NCBI GenBank assembly: GCA_964624465.1
Contig: CAZUZD010000219.1
Span: 1-10,676, forward strand
Direction of reading: 5' to 3'
DNA: 10,676 nt
Source of the DNA: CAZUZD01 sp964624465
GTDB lineage: Bacteria > Planctomycetota > Planctomycetia > Isosphaerales > Isosphaeraceae
This document shows positions 5,910 through 10,676 of the stretch, in pieces. The number at the start of each line of letters is the position of its first letter. Position 1 is the stretch's first letter. The notes below the pieces were generated by a model. That model was not told where the DNA came from, did no database searches, and was given only the letters and a program-made list of their open reading frames with translations. Made by a program: the position numbers and the translations under genes.

Positions 5910-7283
5910 ATGATCGATCCCCGCGTCGCCAGCGGGCTCCGTGACGTCCCGCCGGCGCAGATGATCCCCCGCGAGCGCATGCTCCGCAGCTTCCGCGAGG
6001 CCTTCGGCCGCTTCGGATTCCTGCCGATCGAGACGCCGCACATCGAGCGCATGGAGGTCCTGACCGGCAAGGGGGCGGGCTCCGACGAGGTGCTGCGGCA
6101 GATCTTCGAGGTCACGAACAAGGGCGGCACCCCCGGCGAGCTGGCCTTGCGGTTCGACCTGACCGTGCCGCTGGCCCGGTTCATCGCGAAGCACGTCGAG
6201 GAGCTGGGGGTGCCGTTCAAGCGGTACGCCATCGGCTCGGTCTTCCGCGGCGAGCGGCCCGCCAAGGGGCGGTTCCGCGAGTTCGTGCAGTGCGACTTCG
6301 ATACCCTGGGCACCGAGAGCCCGCTGGCCGACGCCGAGGCCGCGCAGCTCATCTTCGCCTGCCTGACGGCCGCCGGCGTGCCCGCCTTCACCATCGCGCT
6401 GAACAACCGCAAGGTGCTCGACGGCCTGCTCGCCACCCTCGGCCTGGCCGACCGCCTGGGCGCGGTGCTGCGGGCCATCGACAAGCGCGACAAGATCGGC
6501 ATCGAGGGGGTCTCCCAGGAGCTGACCCGGGTCCCCGGCGAGACGGGACCGGCCGGCGCGGGCCTGACGGCCGAGCAGGCCGCGCGGGTACTGGCGTTCG
6601 TCGAGCAGGGGCGCGGCGGCGTCGAGGTGCTCGACTTCGCCGAGGCCGAGCTGGGGCAGCATCCCCGCGCCGCCGAGGGCATCGCCAACCTGCGACAGAT
6701 CGCGGCTCTGCTGGACGCCGGCGGCGTGCCGGCCGAGCGGCTCCGGATCGACCTGGGCCTGGCGCGCGGGCTCGACTACTACACCGGCGTCGTCTTCGAG
6801 ACGACCGTCGACGGCTGGGAGCGGTTCGGCAGCGTCGCCTCGGGCGGCCGCTACGACAACCTCGCCAGCCTGTTCACCAGCCGCAAGCTGCCGGGCGTGG
6901 GGGCCTCGATCGGCCTGGACCGCCTGCTGGCGCTGATGGACGAGGCCGGCTGGCTGGGCAAGTCGGCTGCGCCCGCCCCCGTGCTGATCGCGCAGTTCCC
7001 GGGCGTCGACCCCGTGGCCCTGGTGCGGCTGGCCACCCGGCTGCGGGCCGCTGGCATCGGCGCCGAGGTCTTCCCGGACGCGATCCAGGTCGGCAAGCAG
7101 CTCGGCTACGGCTCGACCCGTGGCCACCGGCTGGGCCTGATCGTCGGCCCCGACGAGGTGCAGCAGGAGGTCTTCAACCTCCGCGACCTGGCCACCCGCC
7201 AGGAGCAGAAGGCGCTGCCCTGGGCCGAGCTGGAGGCCGCCGTCGTCCACGCCCTGGCCGCCGCCGGCCAGGCTGGCGCCTGA
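5910..7283 (+). CDS. hisS: Histidyl-tRNA synthetase
   Basis: This 457-residue class II aminoacyl-tRNA synthetase charges tRNA-His with histidine using ATP in the cytoplasm. Motif 2 is at about 106-134 (VFRGERPAKGRFREF, with Arg113). The HisRS-specific histidine-binding block LARGLDYYTG is at 284-293. GGRYDNL is at 312-318 and motif 3 GASIGLDRL at 331-339. A C-terminal anticodon-binding domain runs from about 356, with VLIAQF and IGAEVF near its start. The length is normal for the family. The segments LRFDLTVPLAR (80-90), REFVQCDFDTLG (123-134) and NNRKVLDG (165-172) resemble the eukaryote-like HisRS type more than the common bacterial LRPE / HQ type (recalled family patterns). The ATG at 5910 gives the typical N-terminus, with the RDVPP segment at 11-15; its Shine-Dalgarno is weak (GAG 7 bases upstream). 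It is the first gene of a likely hisS-hisZ-hisG unit. Confidence 0.96.
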   Translation: MIDPRVASGLRDVPPAQMIPRERMLRSFREAFGRFGFLPIETPHIERMEVLTGKGAGSDEVLRQIFEVTNKGGTPGELALRFDLTVPLARFIAKHVEELGVPFKRYAIGSVFRGERPAKGRFREFVQCDFDTLGTESPLADAEAAQLIFACLTAAGVPAFTIALNNRKVLDGLLATLGLADRLGAVLRAIDKRDKIGIEGVSQELTRVPGETGPAGAGLTAEQAARVLAFVEQGRGGVEVLDFAEAELGQHPRAAEGIANLRQIAALLDAGGVPAERLRIDLGLARGLDYYTGVVFETTVDGWERFGSVASGGRYDNLASLFTSRKLPGVGASIGLDRLLALMDEAGWLGKSAAPAPVLIAQFPGVDPVALVRLATRLRAAGIGAEVFPDAIQVGKQLGYGSTRGHRLGLIVGPDEVQQEVFNLRDLATRQEQKALPWAELEAAVVHALAAAGQAGA

Positions 7284-7325
7284 GCCCGTTTCGAACCTCC
7301 GCGTCGATCCCTCCGCCCGTGGCCT

Positions 7326-7340
7326 GGCGGCCCGGCCGCC
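7326..7340 (+). promoter_or_regulatory. Hairpin just before the HisZ start
   Basis: GGCGGC and GCCGCC pair perfectly around a 3-base CCG loop, ending 10 bases before the ATG at 7351. It covers the place where a ribosome binding site should be, and no good Shine-Dalgarno is visible there. It could reduce hisZ translation relative to hisS, or be a chance GC stem. Confidence 0.22.
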
Positions 7341-7350
7341 CGAGTTGAGC

Positions 7351-8922
7351 ATGTCCCCACCGCCCGAACACCGAGAACGTCCGATCGGCCCGGTCCGTGG
7401 CACCCGCGACCGGCTACCGGCCGTCCAGGCCCCGCTGGCCACGCTCCAGGCCCGGCTCCTGGAGCGCTTCGCTGCGGCCGGCTACGAGCCCGTGCAGACG
7501 CCGGTGCTGGAGTTCACCGAGCTGCACGAGCGCAAGAGCGGCGCGGGCATCGTGGCCCGGCTCTTCGAGCTGGCCGATGCCCACCAGGCGCGGCTCTGCC
7601 TGCGGCCCGAGCTCACCGCCGGCCTGGTGCGGGCCTACGTCGAGGCCCCCGAGCCGCCGCCGCTGCCGTGGCGCGTGAGCCTCGCCGGCCCCGTCTTCCG
7701 CTTCGAGCCCGACCCGCAGCCCGAGGTGCTCCGCGAGTTCACCCAGGTGGGCGTCGAGCTCCTGGGCGCCCCCGGGCCGGTCGCCGACGCCGAGGTCATC
7801 GCCCTGGCCGTGGCGGCCCTGGCCAGCGTCGGCCTGCCCGACGTCACCGTGCGGATCGGGCACGTCGGGCTGATCCTCGAGCTGCTGGACCGCTCCGGCC
7901 TGCCCCCCTCGGCCCGCGCGGCGCTCGTCGAGACGCTGAGCCTGGCCGCCGCCGAGGGTCGCGGGGTGGCCGCGCTCGAGTCGGCCCTGGAGCAATTCGC
8001 CGGCTGGCTCGAGGCCGCCGAGAGCGAGCCCGTCGAGGCCCTGTCCCCGAGCCGGCACACCGACAGCCGGCAGGTCGATCGCCTGTTCAAGCAGCTCGTC
8101 CCCGACGTCACCGGCCGCCGCTCCGGGCACGAGATCCTGGGCCGCCTGCGCCGGAAGTGGGACCTGGCGCACACGCTCAACGGCGTCCTGGGCTCGGTCC
8201 GTGACCTGGTCCACCGCCTGGCCGACCTGCGCGGCCCGGCCGGCGTGGTCCTGGAGCAGATCGCCGACGCCTTCGACACCAGCGCCCCCGAGTCGGTCGC
8301 CGGGCTCCGCGAACTGGTCCGCCGGCTCGACCAGTCCGGCGTGCCCGCCGACCGCATCGAGCTGGACCTGGGCTTCGGCCGCGGCATCGGCTTCTACTCG
8401 CAGATGATCTTCGAGCTGACCGTCACGACCCCGACCGGCCCGGTCTCGGTCGGCGGCGGCGGTCGCTATGACGGCCTGGCCCGCGTGCTCGGCGGCGATC
8501 CCGCCCGCGACGACCGCGGCGTCGGCTTCGCCATCGGCCTGGAGCGGCTCGCCCAGGCGCTCGCCGCCCGCGGCACCGGCCAGGATGTCGCGACCGCTCG
8601 CGGCTGCCTGGTCGCCGCCGCACCCGCCGGGCTCGACGACGCCCTGGGCCTGATCGTCGACCTGCGACGGCTCGACGACGGCCGCTGGCACGACGGAGGG
8701 CCGATCATCGGCGTCGACGCGGTGGCCGGGGCCGGCGCGACGGCCGAGGCCCAGCGGGCTGCCCGCGAGCGCGGAGCGGCCGCGCTGGTGGTCGTCCTCG
8801 GGCCCCGGTTCGAGACCGGCGGCCTGGCCTGGTTCGCGTGGGACGGCGCCCGCTGGGTCGCCGATCCGGCCGACCCCCTGATCCGACTCGCCCACGGCAG
8901 CGTCCCGGAGCCCCGCGCATGA
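7351..8922 (+). CDS. hisZ: HisZ-like ATP phosphoribosyltransferase regulatory subunit (HisRS paralogue)
   Basis: A 523-residue HisRS-like protein lying against hisG. In short-form HisG enzymes HisZ is an essential, non-charging regulatory partner in the first step of histidine synthesis. Visible HisRS-fold blocks: VRGTRDRLP (15-23), LRPELTAGLVR (84-94), motif 2-like VFRFEPDPQPEVLREF (115-130), GRGIGFYS (343-350), GGGGRYDGL (368-376) and motif 3-like GFAIGLERL (392-400). The charging signature RGLDYYTG is changed to RGIGFYSQ, which supports HisZ over a second synthetase. It is longer than HisZ proteins I recall (roughly 320-420 residues): about 130 residues (185-315) are helical insertion-like sequence, and residues 417-505 resemble a decayed anticodon-binding domain. 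The ATG at 7351 is preferred; an in-frame TTG at 7345 is the alternative. The stop overlaps the hisG ATG by 4 bases. A divergent active HisRS is not excluded. Confidence 0.8.
   Translation: MSPPPEHRERPIGPVRGTRDRLPAVQAPLATLQARLLERFAAAGYEPVQTPVLEFTELHERKSGAGIVARLFELADAHQARLCLRPELTAGLVRAYVEAPEPPPLPWRVSLAGPVFRFEPDPQPEVLREFTQVGVELLGAPGPVADAEVIALAVAALASVGLPDVTVRIGHVGLILELLDRSGLPPSARAALVETLSLAAAEGRGVAALESALEQFAGWLEAAESEPVEALSPSRHTDSRQVDRLFKQLVPDVTGRRSGHEILGRLRRKWDLAHTLNGVLGSVRDLVHRLADLRGPAGVVLEQIADAFDTSAPESVAGLRELVRRLDQSGVPADRIELDLGFGRGIGFYSQMIFELTVTTPTGPVSVGGGGRYDGLARVLGGDPARDDRGVGFAIGLERLAQALAARGTGQDVATARGCLVAAAPAGLDDALGLIVDLRRLDDGRWHDGGPIIGVDAVAGAGATAEAQRAARERGAAALVVVLGPRFETGGLAWFAWDGARWVADPADPLIRLAHGSVPEPRA
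8907..8910 (+). promoter_or_regulatory. Shine-Dalgarno setting the hisG start
   Basis: GGAG lies 8 bases before the ATG at 8919, inside the end of hisZ. With the ATGA overlap it fixes this start over in-frame codons further upstream, and implies coupled translation of HisZ and HisG. Confidence 0.5.
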
Positions 8923-9998
8923 GCGGCCGATTCATCGACCCGATCCGCCTGGCCCTGCCGTCGAAGGGGCACCTGTACGAGGGGATCGTCGAGATCCTCC
9001 GCACCGCCGGCTACAAGGTCAAGCGCGCCAGCGACCGCCAGTACGAGGCGACGATCGCCGGGCACCCGCGGTTCCACGTCGTATTCATGCGGCCCAGCGA
9101 CATCGTCACCCAGGTCGACGAGGGCCGCTGCCACCTTGGCGTCACCGGCATGGACGTTTTCGCCGAGCGCGCCGGCGAGGCACCCGACTCGCAGGTCGTC
9201 GTGGGCGACCTCGGCTACGGCGGTTGCCGGCTGGTGGTCGCGGTGCCCGAGAGCTGGATCGACGTGACCCACATGCTCGACCTGGTCGACCTGACGGCCG
9301 AGTTCCACGCCGCCGGCAAGAGCTTCCGGGTCTCGACGAAGTACCCCGCGCTCACCAAGGCGCACTTCCGCCGCTGGGGCCTGCACGACTACCAGGTGAT
9401 CGCCTCCGACGGCGCGCTGGAGCTGCACCCGAGCCTGGGCATCGCCGACATCATCGTCGACCTGACCAGCTCGGGCACGACGCTGAAGGACAACCGGCTC
9501 CGCGAGATCGAGGAGGGCCGCGTGCTCGACTCGGCCTCGTGCCTGATCGGCCACGCGCCCAGCCTGCGCACGCTGGTCGAGGAGGGGGACGCCGGCCCGC
9601 TGGCGGTGGTGCTCGACGCCATCGACGGCGTCCGCGCCACCGAGGGCTGGCTGCACCTGGAGGTGGTGGGCGACCCGACCGAGTCGAACCTGCCGGCCCA
9701 GGCCGCGCAGGACGGTGCCGCCAGCGTGGCCGAGCTGCTCCGCGAGCGGGGAGCCCGCCACATCGTGCGCGGCGAGGTGCTGGGCGAGACCGGCCGGCCC
9801 GGCTGGCGGGTCACCGCGCTGGTCGAATCCCGGCTCATGGCCGCCCTGCGGCGCCCGCTGCTCCGCCGGGGCGCCACCCGCGTCGTCGGCCTGCCCGTGC
9901 GGTTCGCCTTCGATGGCGACGCGCCCTCGACCTTCGATCGCCTGGCGGAGGCCCTCCGCACCGGCTCGCGCGGCCTGCCGGCTGCGCTGTCGGTCTGA
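8919..9998 (+). CDS. hisG: ATP phosphoribosyltransferase
   Basis: A 359-residue enzyme joining ATP and PRPP to give phosphoribosyl-ATP, the first and feedback-controlled step of histidine synthesis. Catalytic-domain features: RLALPSKGHL (10-19), LGVTGMDVF (73-81), STKYPALTKAHF (139-150) and the PRPP-binding segment around 174-192 (GIADIIVDLTSSGTTLKDN). The catalytic part ends near residue 218, about where short-form HisG proteins stop. A further 140 residues follow. Within them GWLHLEVV (243-250) and GWRVTALV (295-302) are each followed by a RGA-type turn and a beta-like strand (RGARHIV; RGATRVVGLPV). The second unit resembles the ACT-like HisG_C domain of long-form HisG, which normally works without HisZ. 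It is translationally coupled to hisZ. The tail of about 30 residues after 331 is not recognised. Identity is firm; the form (short, long or hybrid) is open. Confidence 0.95.
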   Translation: MSGRFIDPIRLALPSKGHLYEGIVEILRTAGYKVKRASDRQYEATIAGHPRFHVVFMRPSDIVTQVDEGRCHLGVTGMDVFAERAGEAPDSQVVVGDLGYGGCRLVVAVPESWIDVTHMLDLVDLTAEFHAAGKSFRVSTKYPALTKAHFRRWGLHDYQVIASDGALELHPSLGIADIIVDLTSSGTTLKDNRLREIEEGRVLDSASCLIGHAPSLRTLVEEGDAGPLAVVLDAIDGVRATEGWLHLEVVGDPTESNLPAQAAQDGAASVAELLRERGARHIVRGEVLGETGRPGWRVTALVESRLMAALRRPLLRRGATRVVGLPVRFAFDGDAPSTFDRLAEALRTGSRGLPAALSV

Positions 9999-10004
9999 GC
10001 CACA

Positions 10005-10017
10005 TGCTCGGGGAGCA
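10005..10017 (+). terminator. Small hairpin just after hisG
   Basis: TGCTC and GAGCA form a perfect 5-bp stem with a GGG loop, starting 7 bases after the hisG stop. It is short and followed only by AAC, so it may be an RNA 3'-end or processing structure or chance. Confidence 0.2.
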
Positions 10018-10030
10018 AACCTGGAGGATG

Positions 10031-10067
10031 CCGCCGGGCGGGCGACTGGCTCGCAGCTGCCCGGCGG
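10031..10067. terminator. Candidate bidirectional terminator between convergent genes
   Basis: CCGCCGGGC (10031-10039) and GCCCGGCGG (10059-10067) are perfect 9-base inverted repeats with a 19-base loop. They sit in the 87-base gap between the hisG stop and the end of the minus-strand gene, exactly where a shared terminator is expected. The T-run of a classical terminator is missing on both strands, which is common in very GC-rich genomes. Confidence 0.45.
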
Positions 10068-10085
10068 GCACGTCTCGGTCCCGAC

Positions 10086-10676
10086 TCAGCCCGGTCCGGT
10101 CGGGCCGGACGGCGTGTTCGGGATCGTGGGGGCCTTCGGGTCGCGGGGGTTCCGGCGGCCGTCGTCGCTCGGTCGTTCGAGCACCTCGCGGTCCAGCTCC
10201 CGCTCGTTGCGGGGCCCGGTCGGGGCCGGGGCGGCGCCGGCCGCGGGGGCCCGGCCCGCGGGACGGCCGGCAGCACCGGCACCCGCGCCGTTCGGCTCCA
10301 GGCCGGGGTCCCGTCCGGCGGCGTCGGGGCCGAGGATCGGCAGCTCGATCAGGTTGACGTTGAGGGCGTAGGCCACGCCGTCGACCGTCATGTACCGCAC
10401 GCTCACGTACGAGCCCAGGCGGATGTTGGTGAAGTTCGTCATCCGTGGCCCGGCCGGCGCTGCCAGGCCGCGCGGCGAGGCGCCGGTGCCGCTGGGCCGG
10501 TCGTCGGGCGAGCTGTACGAGGCCACGCCGTACAGGTCGGTCCCCTCCGGGGAGCGGGCGTGGACGGCCACCCGCGTCCTCCGGGTGATGAGCACCTCCA
10601 GCCCGTTCGGCGGCGGAGCGGCGGCGGCCGGCTGGCCCTCCGGGGCCACGGTCGGGGCCGGCGGAGCGAGGTCGGT
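10086..10676 (-). CDS. Unrecognised protein with Pro/Ala/Gly-rich flanks (5' end outside window)
   Basis: The minus-strand frame is open from the window's right edge to a TGA at 10088-10086, giving at least 196 residues. A GTG at 10649 exists, but the frame continues to the edge (TDLAPPAPTVAPEG), so the true start is probably outside. The likely folded core is about residues 25-105 from the edge: GLEVLITRRTRVAVHA, an SSPDDRPSG loop, then TNFTNIRLGSYVSVRYMTVDG and YALNVNLIELP, a run of alternating hydrophobic residues suggesting beta strands. Residues about 110-150 are Ala/Pro/Gly-rich, and the tail is charged (RNERELDREVLERPSDD) and then Pro/Thr-rich. The varied, strand-like core and stop position make it a real gene rather than a shadow. 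Pro/Ala-rich linkers suggest an exported or envelope protein, but no signal peptide is visible here. It converges on hisG. Confidence 0.65.
   Translation of the reverse strand, partial: TDLAPPAPTVAPEGQPAAAAPPPNGLEVLITRRTRVAVHARSPEGTDLYGVASYSSPDDRPSGTGASPRGLAAPAGPRMTNFTNIRLGSYVSVRYMTVDGVAYALNVNLIELPILGPDAAGRDPGLEPNGAGAGAAGRPAGRAPAAGAAPAPTGPRNERELDREVLERPSDDGRRNPRDPKAPTIPNTPSGPTGPG

Noticed and set aside
5829..7442. Long minus-strand open frame opposite hisS
   Set aside because: Same GC-driven shadow effect; the composition is repetitive (Gln/Gly/Ala/Leu/Asp), and hisS on the plus strand is unambiguous.
7414..8895. Long minus-strand open frame opposite hisZ
   Set aside because: Shadow of the hisZ gene; no recognisable motif and biased composition.
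8466..9761. Long minus-strand open frame opposite hisZ and hisG
   Set aside because: Spans two real plus-strand genes, with no conserved blocks of its own.
10195..10320. GC-rich repetitive DNA resembling a repeat array
   Set aside because: No fixed repeat unit; it is explained by Ala/Pro/Gly codons of the minus-strand gene.

Overview
The window is very GC-rich, densely coding DNA that reads as a planctomycete chromosome, probably from a high-GC Isosphaerales/Gemmatales-type lineage. The main evidence is the pairing of a PSCyt1/DUF1549/DUF1553 cytochrome-type protein with Tat-exported DUF1501 proteins, a combination expanded in Planctomycetes. This placement is an inference from gene families; no rRNA or other marker is present. 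No tRNA, rRNA, CRISPR array, insertion sequence or phage gene was seen.

Left part (1-5787, all plus strand): the 3' end of one DUF1501 gene, a small multi-spanning membrane protein, a 992-residue PSCyt1-DUF1549-discoidin-like-DUF1553 protein, a complete second DUF1501 gene, and an 89-residue zinc-ribbon/single-TM protein. The first three genes are joined by 4-base stop/start overlaps and the rest follow at gaps of 50 and 26 bases, so this looks like one operon. The two DUF1501 genes are clear paralogues that flank the DUF1553 gene. The cell-surface role of these families is not established. A small GC hairpin directly after the zinc-ribbon stop may end the unit.

Right part (5788-9998, plus strand): an extended -10-like element precedes hisS (histidyl-tRNA synthetase). 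It is followed by a HisZ-like HisRS paralogue (ATP phosphoribosyltransferase regulatory subunit) and hisG (ATP phosphoribosyltransferase), the last two overlapping by 4 bases. Together these put histidine charging next to the first, regulated step of histidine synthesis. hisS carries signatures I associate with the eukaryote-like HisRS type, while hisZ carries the usual bacterial LRPE-type signature, so they are unlikely to be a recent tandem duplication. HisZ has a long insertion and a C-terminal remnant, and HisG has about 140 residues beyond the catalytic core although a HisZ gene is present.

Right edge (9999-10676): a convergent junction with two hairpins, then a minus-strand gene running off the window, which encodes an unrecognised protein with Pro/Ala/Gly-rich flanks. 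I found no convincing novel defence or mobile system. The best leads are the unusual HisS/HisZ/HisG set and the coupled membrane-protein/DUF1553/DUF1501 operon.
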